Shown here: positions 17,737 through 25,995 of the stretch, in pieces
How the letters are laid out: the number at the start of each line of letters is the position of its first letter
Numbering within the stretch: position 1 is the first letter of the stretch
Source: Aalborgiella sp040079635
GTDB lineage: Bacteria > Pseudomonadota > Gammaproteobacteria > Burkholderiales > Burkholderiaceae_C
Length of the DNA: 64,000 nucleotides
Assembly: GCA_040079635.1 (NCBI GenBank)
Contig: JBEBJY010000007.1
Location: 1-64,000, forward strand
Reading direction: 5' to 3'
The notes under the pieces: model-generated
Seen by the model: only the letters and a program-made list of their open reading frames with translations
What the model was told of the DNA's origin: nothing
Database searches by the model: none
Translations under genes and position numbers: made by a program

Positions 17737-19989
17737 ATGAGCATCCGGCGCGTTAATTGTCGTTGCATCTGTCAGGTAATTGCTATATTTATAATAGCTA
17801 TTCAGGCAGACAATACGGCGGCTGAACCTCGATTTACAGCCCGATTTGAGGAGGTAAAAAGCGCTTTCCAACCGTCCGACGTGCAGATCGTGGACCGAAA
17901 CGGCGAATTGCTCCACAGCCTGCGTGCCGATAAATCCGTGCGGCGCGGTCAGTGGGTGGCGCTGGCAGATATCTCACCCGCGCTGCGTACCGCCATGGTG
18001 CTGAGTGAAGACAAGCGCTTTTACGAACACAGCGGGGTGGACTGGCGCGCCGTCTCCAGTGCGGCTTGGGGCAATGTGTGGAACACCAAAACACGCGGTG
18101 CGTCCACCATCACCATGCAGTTGGCAGGTTTGTTAGATGAAGATTTGAAGACCGCAGCAGGTGGGCGTTCGGTGATGCAAAAGGTTGGGCAAACCGTGTC
18201 CGCTCAGATTCTTGAACGCAGTTGGCGCAAAGACCAAATTCTGGAAGCGTATCTCAACAACGTGCCTTTTCGCGGTGAAATGGTCGGCATAGACGCGCTC
18301 AGTCGTACCCTGTTTGGCAAGGCCGCGCATGGTTTGGATGACCGCGAAGCCGCAGTCACTGCCGCTCTGGTGCGGGCACCCAATGCCAAGGCTTCCACCG
18401 TTGCGCAGCGTGCTTGCGGCGTGCTCAAGGTCATGCAGCCCACGGTCAAAATAGATTGCGTCGGGCTGGATTTATACGTGACCGCAGCCTTGCAGCGCAA
18501 GGAGTTTGACGCCAGTAGCGGTATCGCGCCGCATGTGGCGCGGCGTGTGCTTACCGTTCGCCCTGAGCTGGGCCAAGGGGCTGCAGGTTTGGATAAGGCT
18601 TCTAAGGCTTCGACAAGCTCAGCCCGAACGATAGTAACAACATTGAGAGCCCCTCTGCAGCGCTTCGCCGACCAAACATTGAATCGCCACCTGCGTGAGC
18701 TGCAAAGCCGCAACGTGCAAGACGGTGCCATTGTGGTGTTGGACAACGCCACCGGCGCAGTGCTGGCGTATGTCGGTTCGTCGGGGGATTTGGGGCGATC
18801 TGGCGAGGTGGACTTTGTCACCGCGCTACGCCAGCCAGGTTCCACGCTCAAGCCATTTTTGTACGCGCAGGCGATTGCCGAGCGGCGTTTGACTGCGGCC
18901 TCCTTGCTGGAAGATTCGCCCACCCACATTCAAACCGCTGGCGGCCTGTACATTCCGCAAAACTATGACCGCCAATTCAAAGGCTGGGTGTCGGTGCGCA
19001 CCGCGCTGGGCTCGTCGCTCAACGTGCCTGCCGTGCGGGCTTTGGTGATGGTGTCGCCAGATGCGTTTGCCAAGCAGCTCAAAACACTAGGCTTGCCAAT
19101 CAAAGAAGCGGGTGACTTTTACGGCTACAGCCTGGCGCTGGGCAGCGCCGAGGTGTCGTTGCTGAATTTGACCAATGCCTACCGCAGCTTGGCGAATGGC
19201 GGGCGCGTTAGTCCGACTTATTTAACTGTTCGTCCCGAAACCATAAACGCCCAAGCCATCGACCCCCGCGCCGCCTTCATCGTCAGCGACATCATGAGTG
19301 ACACCAACGCCCGCGCCCGCACCTTCGGCTCCGACAGCGTTCTGTCGACGCGGTTTTGGAGCGCCGTCAAAACCGGTACCAGCAAAGACATGCGCGACAA
19401 CTGGGCGGTGGGTTACTCGCAGCGCTACACCGTGGGCGTGTGGGTGGGTAACGCCAGCGGCGCGGCCATGTGGGACGTGAGCGGCACCACAGGCGCAGCA
19501 CCCGTGTGGGCGGCGGTGATGCAGTTTTTGCATCAAAACGAATCCAGCAAAGCGCCGCCTACACCCTCAAACCTCTTGCAAATTCAGGCGCAGTTTTCCC
19601 AAAACGGCATGGCCATGGTGGAAGCCGCGCGGCAGGAGTGGTTTTTAGTAGGGACAGAACAGTCGCAATTTGCTATTAATAAAATAGCTGTTCAGGCAAT
19701 AAATACGTCTGCGACAGGCATAAATAATGCTCGAATAATATCGCCTGTATCCGGTACGATCATCGCGCTAGACCCCGACATCCCGCCCAACCGCCAACGC
19801 GTGAGTTTTCAAGCAGAAGGCCAAAATGTCGCGTGGCTGCTAGACGGCAAACCCTTCGCCAAAGGCAACGCCGCCAAATGGCTGCCATGGCCAGGTCGGC
19901 ATGTGGTGCAGTTGGTTGATGCCAGAGGCGTCAAGCTGGACGAAATCAAGCTTGAAGTGCGCGGCGCTGGCGTGCGGTCTAAACTCTAG
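17737..19989 (+). CDS. pbpC: Penicillin-binding protein 1C with three repeat-derived insertions
   Basis: This 750-residue bifunctional peptidoglycan synthase has a GT51 glycosyltransferase domain (catalytic Glu91 in SEDKRFYEHSG; GASTITMQL), a transpeptidase domain (Ser369 in GSTLKPF, SLN, KTG at 545-547) and a C-terminal PBP1C domain. I prefer the ATG at 17737; a GTG at 17716 that overlaps the upstream stop would add seven residues. Three parts are foreign: residues 15-30, which form the hydrophobic anchor, and residues 644-666 come from the ~60-bp repeat, while residues 273-299 between the two catalytic domains come from a different repeat (CTTCGACAAGCTCAGCCCG). The frame and all catalytic motifs are intact. 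It is coupled to the alpha-2-macroglobulin gene. Confidence 0.93.
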   Translation: MSIRRVNCRCICQVIAIFIIAIQADNTAAEPRFTARFEEVKSAFQPSDVQIVDRNGELLHSLRADKSVRRGQWVALADISPALRTAMVLSEDKRFYEHSGVDWRAVSSAAWGNVWNTKTRGASTITMQLAGLLDEDLKTAAGGRSVMQKVGQTVSAQILERSWRKDQILEAYLNNVPFRGEMVGIDALSRTLFGKAAHGLDDREAAVTAALVRAPNAKASTVAQRACGVLKVMQPTVKIDCVGLDLYVTAALQRKEFDASSGIAPHVARRVLTVRPELGQGAAGLDKASKASTSSARTIVTTLRAPLQRFADQTLNRHLRELQSRNVQDGAIVVLDNATGAVLAYVGSSGDLGRSGEVDFVTALRQPGSTLKPFLYAQAIAERRLTAASLLEDSPTHIQTAGGLYIPQNYDRQFKGWVSVRTALGSSLNVPAVRALVMVSPDAFAKQLKTLGLPIKEAGDFYGYSLALGSAEVSLLNLTNAYRSLANGGRVSPTYLTVRPETINAQAIDPRAAFIVSDIMSDTNARARTFGSDSVLSTRFWSAVKTGTSKDMRDNWAVGYSQRYTVGVWVGNASGAAMWDVSGTTGAAPVWAAVMQFLHQNESSKAPPTPSNLLQIQAQFSQNGMAMVEAARQEWFLVGTEQSQFAINKIAVQAINTSATGINNARIISPVSGTIIALDPDIPPNRQRVSFQAEGQNVAWLLDGKPFAKGNAAKWLPWPGRHVVQLVDARGVKLDEIKLEVRGAGVRSKL
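17781..17825 (+). repeat. Dispersed ~60-bp repeat, copy 4 (orientation A), inside pbpC
   Basis: GCTAT...ATAGC hairpin end followed by CAGGCAGACAATACGGCGGCT. It is translated in the common frame to IAIFIIAIQADNTAAE, forming the only hydrophobic segment at the PBP1C N-terminus. Confidence 0.75.
18553..18632. repeat. Inverted pair of a second repeat (GCTTCGACAAGCTCAGCC type) inside pbpC
   Basis: The right half (18607-18630) reads GCTTCGACAAGCTCAGCC and on to CGAACG. The left half (18553-18578, CCGTTCGCCCTGAGCTG) is a degraded inverted copy. This sequence type is widely dispersed in proteobacterial genomes. It encodes about 27 residues between the two enzymatic domains, without breaking the frame. 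Confidence 0.7.
19669..19730 (+). repeat. Dispersed ~60-bp repeat, copy 5 (orientation A), inside pbpC
   Basis: GCTATT-AATAA-AATAGC hairpin and CAGGCAATAAATACG. It is translated as FAINKIAVQAINTSAT, between the transpeptidase and C-terminal domains. Confidence 0.85.
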
Positions 19990-20034
19990 CATGGTTCATT
20001 TTTATAAAACTCGTTGACTATTTAGGAAAAGCGC

Positions 20035-20529
20035 ATGCTCAAAATTTCATCATTTCTCACTTGGGTTGCATTTGTTACGGGCCTTTTCCTCATAGCCGCA
20101 AGCGTCAATGCGCAACAAATGTACAAATGCAAGGTAAACGGCACCGTCACTTATCAGCAAGATCCCTGTCCAGTTGGTCAAGTTCGCAAGCCTCCTACCC
20201 TTCAAGAACTGAACGCTGGAGAGAAAAAAAGACGCGAGGCTGCAGCTGCCGTGGCAGTTGAAAAACCTGCCGTTACTTCTGCCGTTGTCCAAGAAAAGAC
20301 GGCTGCCGACCCTAAAAGTCCTCAAAATTCTGAAAAATTCACGCCAACCGCTTCCAACCCACCTACAGCGTCTACGCCATCTAGCAGCTTCAGCTGCGAT
20401 GGAAGAAAGCATTGTTCGCAAATGAAGTCCTGCGCGGAAGCCCATTTTTTTCTAGCGAACTGCCCTGGCGTTAAGATGGACGGTGATAAAGATGGAATTC
20501 CTTGTGAAGAGCAATGGTGCACTCGCTAG
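20035..20529 (+). CDS. Exported DUF4124 and excalibur calcium-binding domain protein
   Basis: This 164-residue product has a signal peptide (cleavage near VNA, residue 26), then a DUF4124-like start (QMYKCKVNGTVTYQQDPC), a low-complexity Ala/Pro/Ser/Lys linker (about 75-118) and a C-terminal excalibur domain (about 121-163: CDGRKHCSQMKSC, then DGDKDGIPCE). The excalibur motif is an extracellular Ca2+-binding module with conserved cysteines. A periplasmic or envelope role is likely; the exact function is unknown. It lies 45 bases after pbpC on the same strand and may belong to the same envelope-related unit. Confidence 0.82.
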   Translation: MLKISSFLTWVAFVTGLFLIAASVNAQQMYKCKVNGTVTYQQDPCPVGQVRKPPTLQELNAGEKKRREAAAAVAVEKPAVTSAVVQEKTAADPKSPQNSEKFTPTASNPPTASTPSSSFSCDGRKHCSQMKSCAEAHFFLANCPGVKMDGDKDGIPCEEQWCTR

Positions 20530-20552
20530 AACGATAAAACTGGAGATTTTTA

Positions 20553-21698
20553 ATGCCTGTTATTACCACCATAGAAGACCTGCGCGTTTTGTACAAAAAA
20601 CGCGTTCCTAAGATGTTTTACGACTATGCCGACTCCGGCTCGTGGACGGAAAGCACTTATCGCGCGAACGAGGCTGATTTTCAAAACATCAAGTTGCGCC
20701 AGCGCGTCGCGGTGAATATGGAAAACCGCACGACGGCGACAAAAATGGTCGGCGTGGACGCCAAAATGCCCGTCGCGATTGCACCTGTCGGCTTGACTGG
20801 CATGCAAAGCGCGGATGGCGAAATCAAAGCGGCCAAGGCGGCGGAGAAGTTCGGCATCCCCTTCATTTTGTCGACCATGAGCATCTGCTCTATCGAAGAC
20901 ATCGCCGCCAACACCACTGCGCCCTTCATGTTTCAGCTGTACATGATGCGCGATCGCGAGGCGATGGCCCGCATGATTGACCGCTGCAAAGTGGCCAAAT
21001 GCAGCGCTTTGGTGTTGACGCTGGATTTGCAGGTCATCGGCCAGCGTCACAAAGACCTGAAAAACGGCCTGACCGCGCCACCGCGCCCGACGATTGCCAA
21101 CATCATCAATCTGTCGACCAAGCTGCGTTGGTGTTTCGGCATGCTCGGCACCAAACGCCGCAGCTTCGGCAACTTGGTTGGCCATGTTAAAGCAGTCAGT
21201 GATATGAATTCGTTAGCAGTTTGGACGAACGAACAGTTTGACCCGCGCCTGTCGTGGGAAGACGTCAAATGGGTCAAAGCCCAATGGGGCGGCAAACTGA
21301 TTTTGAAGGGTATACAGGACGTGGAAGACGCCAAACTGGCGGTTGAAACTGGGGCGGACGCGATTGTGGTCAGCAACCACGGCGGCCGTCAGCTGGACGG
21401 TGCGCAATCCAGCATCAAAGCGCTGCCACCGATTGTGGCTGCAGTCGGCGACCAGATCGAGGTCTGGATGGACGGTGGCATCCGCTCTGGGCAGGACGTG
21501 CTCAAAGCCTGGGCGCTGGGTGCCAAAGGCGTCCTCATTGGCCGCGCCATGGTGTACGGGCTGGGGGCAATGGGCGAGGCGGGTGTGACCAAGGCGCTGC
21601 AGATCATCCATAAAGAGCTGGACATCACTATGGCGTTTTGTGGGCATACAAATATTCAGAATGTGGATACGGGGATTTTGCTGCCTGGGACTTATTGA
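20553..21698 (+). CDS. lldD: FMN-dependent L-lactate dehydrogenase
   Basis: This 381-residue alpha-hydroxyacid dehydrogenase of the glycolate oxidase family oxidises L-lactate to pyruvate and feeds electrons to the quinone pool. It has the FMN-barrel motifs YDYADSGSWTE, APVGLTGMQ and the active-site SNHGGRQLDG with catalytic His276 (the position of His275 in E. coli LldD). It ends MAFCGHTNIQ...LLPGTY, also LldD-like. A ribosome site GGAGA precedes the ATG. No lldP or lldR neighbour is present, and a repeat copy follows the stop. Confidence 0.92.
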   Translation: MPVITTIEDLRVLYKKRVPKMFYDYADSGSWTESTYRANEADFQNIKLRQRVAVNMENRTTATKMVGVDAKMPVAIAPVGLTGMQSADGEIKAAKAAEKFGIPFILSTMSICSIEDIAANTTAPFMFQLYMMRDREAMARMIDRCKVAKCSALVLTLDLQVIGQRHKDLKNGLTAPPRPTIANIINLSTKLRWCFGMLGTKRRSFGNLVGHVKAVSDMNSLAVWTNEQFDPRLSWEDVKWVKAQWGGKLILKGIQDVEDAKLAVETGADAIVVSNHGGRQLDGAQSSIKALPPIVAAVGDQIEVWMDGGIRSGQDVLKAWALGAKGVLIGRAMVYGLGAMGEAGVTKALQIIHKELDITMAFCGHTNIQNVDTGILLPGTY

Positions 21699-21714
21699 AA
21701 GTCTGTTTTAAGGG

Positions 21715-21774
21715 TGATTTTTGGCTGTAGTCGGCGTGTTTATTGCCTCTAGAGCTATTTTATTTGTAGTAAAA
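21715..21774 (+). repeat. Dispersed ~60-bp repeat, copy 6 (orientation B)
   Basis: GTAGTCGGCGTGTTTATTGCC followed by AGCTATTTTATTTGTAGTA, between lldD and the next gene; it ends five bases before the predicted TTG start. Confidence 0.85.
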
Positions 21775-21778
21775 CTTC

Positions 21779-22522
21779 TTGATTTCTCTGGATGTAAACA
21801 CTGCCTTATCTGCCAGCCAGCACCTGAAAACCAAAGCCAGACCGCGCCTTGGCGCTATTTTGGTGGCTGGCGGCGGTGGCAAGCTGGGCGGTGAGGTGGT
21901 GCGCCGCCTGACCGCGTCTGTCAGTTTGGGGCGCTACCGCCAGATGATTCTTTTGGCTACCGAAGACTTTCACGCTACGATGGCCGGTGTTGCCGTTCAT
22001 GCCGTCACGGGCGGTGTGGCCAACTGGCCGCTTTTGCCGTCGCAAGACCATGCGCAAACCGCCATCGTCATGTTTGAACCACCGCGCATGTTCAATGAAC
22101 GTGAGCGCACCATCTGGACGCCGCACCCCGGCGAACTCCCCGATCTGGCCAAGTGGCTGCACGCCAGCGGCGTGCGTCATCTGGTCGTCGTTCTACCGCA
22201 CCAGCCGGGTATGCTTCCAGAGGCATTGCAGCAAGGTTTGGCGAATCTGGATGAGCAAAAGGTCACCAGCTTGGGGTTTGAGCGCGTTGTGATCATGCGC
22301 ATGGCGCAAACGGATCTTGCAGTCAAACCCGCTCATTTCTTTGAACGCGTCGCCAACTGGATACTGGGCGTTGGCAAATACATGCTCCCCGCCAATCAAA
22401 ACCCGCTGCGAGCGACCCAAATCGCCAAGCTGGTCGAGCAGGTGTTGCAAACTGCACCAGCAGGGCATTTTGTGATTCCGCCTTCGGGGGAGTTGCCGGA
22501 GGGGTGGGGAGTGATTGATTAG
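21779..22522 (+). CDS. Hypothetical Rossmann-like protein, 247 aa
   Basis: This protein has a glycine-rich nucleotide-binding-like loop near the N-terminus (ILVAGGGGKLGGEVV, about 27-41) and a body of alternating helix and strand, consistent with an NAD(P)-binding fold. I do not recognise a named family; it may be an oxidoreductase-related protein without the usual catalytic residues. The start is uncertain: TTG at 21779 is the longest option and there is no good ribosome site, because the upstream region is a repeat copy. It lies between two repeat copies (6 and 7). Confidence 0.65.
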   Translation: MISLDVNTALSASQHLKTKARPRLGAILVAGGGGKLGGEVVRRLTASVSLGRYRQMILLATEDFHATMAGVAVHAVTGGVANWPLLPSQDHAQTAIVMFEPPRMFNERERTIWTPHPGELPDLAKWLHASGVRHLVVVLPHQPGMLPEALQQGLANLDEQKVTSLGFERVVIMRMAQTDLAVKPAHFFERVANWILGVGKYMLPANQNPLRATQIAKLVEQVLQTAPAGHFVIPPSGELPEGWGVID

Positions 22523-22532
22523 GTTTTTTGGG

Positions 22533-22594
22533 GTATTTTCTCGGTGTAGCCGTTGTTTTTATTATCTAATTAGCTATTTAAAATATAGCAAAAT
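22533..22594 (+). repeat. Dispersed ~60-bp repeat, copy 7 (orientation B, divergent)
   Basis: TGTAGCCGTTGTTTTTATTATC followed by a GCTAT...ATAGC hairpin. It is the most degraded intergenic copy, between the 247-aa gene and the prenyltransferase gene. Confidence 0.7.
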
Positions 22595-22646
22595 TGAATC
22601 AATATCGTGCTAAACAGGCACGCATTTGTCGCGCTATCATCCTCAA

Positions 22647-23540
22647 ATGGGTAAATTTTCTCTCTCGCTGGGTTCTGCGCGGTTGCCATTTCTGGTTTTG
22701 ACGCCGGCTTGCCTTGCCTTGGGTTTGGCTTGCGTGTACCGGACGCAGGGACACATCAACGTCATGGAGGCTGCGCTGGTGTTGCTGGGCGCGCTGGCGG
22801 CGCATATCAGTGTCAATGCTTTCAATGAATATCAGGATTTTCACAGCGGTTTGGACGCGCTGACGCAGCGCACGCCCTTCAGCGGCGGCAGCGGGGTGCT
22901 GCCTTCGCACCCAGAACTGGCCCCCCTCACGCTGGCCATGGCGGTCGGGTGTCTTGTGGCCAGCATGGGGATCGGCCTGTATTTTGTGGCGTTGCGCGGT
23001 ACGGCTTTGCTGCCGTTGGGGCTGGTTGGCCTGGTGTTGGTGACGGCCTACACGCAATGGATCACCCGGCACCCCTTGTTGTGTCTGGTCGCGCCCGGTC
23101 TGGGCTTTGGGCCGTTGATGATTATGGGTACGCACGTGGCTTTGACGGGCTCGTATTCAGCGATGGCGGCAGTGGCATCGCTGGTACCTTTCTTTTTGGT
23201 CAACAACCTGCTGCTGCTCAACCAGTTTCCAGATGTGGATGCCGACCGGCGCGTGGGGCGGCGGCATCTATTGGTGACTTCTGGCGCTTTGGTTGCTGCG
23301 CGCTGGTATGTCGTTCAGATGGTATTGGCCTTTGCGAGCATTCCGCTGGGTGTTGCGGCAGGGTTTCTTCCTGTGGGTGCTTTGCTGGCTTTGTTGATGC
23401 TACCGTTGGTCGTGCCCACCATGCGCGACGTCGTGGCCCATGCCCAAGCGGTTGAACGTCTGTTGCCCGCCATGGGACGCAACGTGTTGATCAACCTGCT
23501 GACACCCGTTTTGATGGCGGTGGGGATGTGGCTGTGGTGA
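22647..23540 (+). CDS. UbiA-family prenyltransferase
   Basis: This integral membrane protein of about 297 residues has eight or so hydrophobic segments and the prenyltransferase Asp-rich motif NEYQDFHSGLD (the NxxxDxxxD signature), with a second acidic motif NQFPDVDAD. The family attaches polyprenyl chains to aromatic or quinone precursors; MenA-like features are seen, but the substrate is not clear and no menaquinone genes are adjacent. I chose the ATG at 22647; a TTG at 22626 would add seven residues. The stop overlaps a GTG start of dinB by four bases (GTGA), suggesting translational coupling. Confidence 0.83.
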   Translation: MGKFSLSLGSARLPFLVLTPACLALGLACVYRTQGHINVMEAALVLLGALAAHISVNAFNEYQDFHSGLDALTQRTPFSGGSGVLPSHPELAPLTLAMAVGCLVASMGIGLYFVALRGTALLPLGLVGLVLVTAYTQWITRHPLLCLVAPGLGFGPLMIMGTHVALTGSYSAMAAVASLVPFFLVNNLLLLNQFPDVDADRRVGRRHLLVTSGALVAARWYVVQMVLAFASIPLGVAAGFLPVGALLALLMLPLVVPTMRDVVAHAQAVERLLPAMGRNVLINLLTPVLMAVGMWLW

Positions 23541-24772
23541 ATCTGGCATCACCTGCGATGATTCGCCGGATCGCCCACCTGGACATGGATGCTTTTTACG
23601 CATCTGTGGAGTTGTTGCGCTATCCGCAGCTCAAGGGGTTGCCGGTTGTTATCGGTGGTGGGCGGCGTAAGGTGGATGAAGCTATTGAGTTGCTGGCTGA
23701 GGGGCAGACTCGGGCTGACATTCCTGTGGAGGCCTTTGCGCGGCTGAAGGATTATGCGGGGCGGGGGGTGATTACGACGGCTACTTATGCTGCGCGGCAG
23801 TTTGGCATAGGCTCGGCTATGGGGCTGATGAAGGCGGCCAAGCTGTGTCCTGATGCCATTATTTTGCCGGTGGATTTTGAGCAGTATCGGCATTACTCAC
23901 GGATATTCAAAGAGACGATTCTCGAATTCACCCCGTTGATGGAAAACCGAGGGGTGGATGAGGTGTATATCGACTTTACCGATGTGCCTGGCGGGCAGCG
24001 GCAGGGCGGCCGGGCGCTGGCGAAGTTGATTCAGCAGACGATTTTTGAACGCACGGGGCTGACGTGCTCAGTAGGCGTAGCACCCAACAAGCTGCTGGCG
24101 AAAATGGCCAGTGAGTTCAACAAACCAAACGGTATCTCCATCGTCTTGGAGGAAGACCTGCAAACGATGATCTGGCCGCTGACCTGCCGCAAAATCAACG
24201 GCGTGGGGCCGAAAATGGACGAAAAGCTTATCAAAAACGGCATCACCACCATTGGCGAGCTGGCGGCCAAGGACGAAGCCTGGCTGGTTGCTAACTTTGG
24301 CAAAAGCACAGGCGCGTGGCTGCACCGGGCGAGCTGGGGGCGGGACGATAACCCGATTTCACTGAGCAGCGAGCCAGTATCCATCAGCCGTGAAACTACG
24401 TTTGACCGTGATTTACACGCCGTGCGCGACAAAGCCGAACTGGGCGCGATTTTTACCGAGCTGTGCGACAAACTGGCGGGTGACCTGCAGCGCAAAGGCT
24501 ATCTGGGTAAAACCATTGGCATCAAGCTGCGCTATGACGACTTCAAAGCCGCCACGCGCGACCTGACGCTGGATGTTTACACCGCAGATCCCAAAACAAT
24601 ACGCCAAGCGGCAGGGCTGTGCCTGAAGCGCATTCCGCTGACCAAGCGACTGCGTTTGCTGGGAGTGCGGGTGGCGGGGTTGGTGAAATCGGACGGCGAA
24701 CTAGAGCGCGCTGTGGGTGATTCACAGCCGAATTCTGGGGAAGATTTGATCTCAAGCATGTTTGACGAGTGA
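23537..24772 (+). CDS. dinB: DNA polymerase IV (Y-family)
   Basis: This error-prone translesion polymerase of about 411 residues has the catalytic carboxylates in HLDMDAF (Asp16, Asp18) and GVDEVYIDF (Asp141, Glu142), thumb helix-hairpin-helix motifs (INGVGPKMDEKL) and a little-finger domain. Compared with E. coli DinB there is an extra segment of about 25 residues after VVIGGGRRK. The C-terminus shows no clear clamp-binding motif. Start choice: GTG 23537 gives a four-base overlap with the prenyltransferase; GTG 23528 or ATG 23558 are alternatives, the last being closest to family starts. No LexA box is obvious. Confidence 0.9.
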   Translation: MNLASPAMIRRIAHLDMDAFYASVELLRYPQLKGLPVVIGGGRRKVDEAIELLAEGQTRADIPVEAFARLKDYAGRGVITTATYAARQFGIGSAMGLMKAAKLCPDAIILPVDFEQYRHYSRIFKETILEFTPLMENRGVDEVYIDFTDVPGGQRQGGRALAKLIQQTIFERTGLTCSVGVAPNKLLAKMASEFNKPNGISIVLEEDLQTMIWPLTCRKINGVGPKMDEKLIKNGITTIGELAAKDEAWLVANFGKSTGAWLHRASWGRDDNPISLSSEPVSISRETTFDRDLHAVRDKAELGAIFTELCDKLAGDLQRKGYLGKTIGIKLRYDDFKAATRDLTLDVYTADPKTIRQAAGLCLKRIPLTKRLRLLGVRVAGLVKSDGELERAVGDSQPNSGEDLISSMFDE

Positions 24773-24804
24773 TTTATCGGAAATTACTCATGGATCCAAA
24801 TCCC

Positions 24805-24869
24805 GTCATTCCCGCGAAGGCGGGAATCCACGGTGGAGGGGCATGGATTCCCGCCTTCGCGGGAATGAC
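24805..24869. repeat. REP-like double palindrome, 26-bp perfect arms
   Basis: A 26-bp sequence beginning GTCATTCCCGCGAAGGCGGG (24805-24830) is repeated as an exact inverse at 24844-24869, with a 13-base spacer. Each arm is itself a hairpin (ATTCCCGC/GCGGGAAT type). This is a very common dispersed palindromic sequence in proteobacteria. It sits in the gap after dinB and can act as a transcription terminator or mRNA end. Confidence 0.85.
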
Positions 24870-24996
24870 AGTTAAGCAGCGGTTACGGTTGAAAGCAAAA
24901 ATATTGAAGTTTTTGTAAAAAGTTGAATCCAAGCCTAAAGTGGTTGCGTAAGAAAGGTGTAGACCTCTTTTTTTCAACCCACCTAGGACATTCAAC

Positions 24997-25950
24997 ATGA
25001 AACATTCAAGCGCAAAATCAAGCGCCACATTAACCGCTTTGGCTGCCGGCTTATTGCTAGGCTTCACTGGCTTAAACGCACAAGCAGACACTGGCAAACT
25101 GTTGCTGACTGGCGGCGTGAGCAGCATCGATGGCGCGGCTGGTGGCGGCTTGACGCCTTGGGCTGTCATTGGCAGCAATGCGGAAGATGGCGAAATCGGC
25201 TTTAGCGCCAACGTCACCGCTGCAAAAACGCAAGATTACGGCTTGAAGACCTACGGCGTAGCGGTGGGTATCCAAAACCGCGTGGAATTGTCACTGGCTC
25301 GGCAAGATTTTGACGCTTCTCCTGCGATTGCACTCAATGGTATTGCACCTTTTGGCGTGACACCGGGACAGCACATCAACATGGACATCATTGGCGCCAA
25401 AGTGCGTATTGCTGGTGACGCGGTGCTGGACAGCGACTCACTGATGCCGCAAATCGCTGTGGGCGTGGAGTACAAATCGGTGAAACCGGGCTCGATTGGC
25501 TCGGTTTTGGACTTTTTAGGCACAAAAACCACGGGTACGGATGTGTATATCAGCGCGACCAAATTGTTTTTAGCGCAAAGTGTGTTGGTCAATGCTACTT
25601 TGCGTTCTACCAATGCCAATCAAAACGGTTTGCTAGGTTTTGGCTCAGGCGCACCGGGTAAAAACAGCCGCAGTATCGTGCCAGAGTTTTCAATCGCCTA
25701 TTTGCTGAGTAAAAACGTCGCCATTGGTGCGGAATACCGAGGCAAGCCGAACAATTTAGAGGCTTTGGGTCGCGCAGCGGGCTTGGGGGGTGGGTTGAAA
25801 GAAGAGGCTTGGAAAGACATTTTTATCGCGTGGGCACCAACTAAGAATGTGTCTATGACGCTGGCTTATGTTGACTTGGGTCGAATTATTCCGGGTATCA
25901 CACCGAAACGTCAAACGGGTGTGTATTTATCGGGGCAGATTGCGTTTTAA
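24997..25950 (+). CDS. Exported DUF3034 protein, outer-membrane barrel-like
   Basis: This 317-residue product has a signal peptide ending near AQA (residue 30) and the DUF3034 start GKLLLTGGVSSIDGAAGGGL. The mature part has alternating short amphipathic strands and ends in phenylalanine (SGQIAF), as outer-membrane beta barrels do. The family is found in betaproteobacteria and relatives; its function is unknown. It is followed 45 bases later by an exported truncated haemoglobin gene, and the two are probably co-transcribed. Upstream there is a REP-like palindrome and about 125 bases of AT-rich leader. Confidence 0.83.
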   Translation: MKHSSAKSSATLTALAAGLLLGFTGLNAQADTGKLLLTGGVSSIDGAAGGGLTPWAVIGSNAEDGEIGFSANVTAAKTQDYGLKTYGVAVGIQNRVELSLARQDFDASPAIALNGIAPFGVTPGQHINMDIIGAKVRIAGDAVLDSDSLMPQIAVGVEYKSVKPGSIGSVLDFLGTKTTGTDVYISATKLFLAQSVLVNATLRSTNANQNGLLGFGSGAPGKNSRSIVPEFSIAYLLSKNVAIGAEYRGKPNNLEALGRAAGLGGGLKEEAWKDIFIAWAPTKNVSMTLAYVDLGRIIPGITPKRQTGVYLSGQIAF

Positions 25951-25995
25951 GAAGCCATATTCCGCCTTTTATCTTTTAACTCATTGAGAAATATT

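Noticed and set aside
18204..18929. 241-codon open frame on the minus strand
   Set aside because: It is antisense to pbpC, has Ser/Arg-rich composition and no family resemblance.
20550..21185. 211-codon open frame on the minus strand
   Set aside because: It is antisense to lldD, which has intact catalytic motifs over the same region.
24805..24869. Copy of the ~60-bp repeat after dinB
   Set aside because: It has no shared sequence with that family; it is the common GGCGGGAATCC-type double palindrome.
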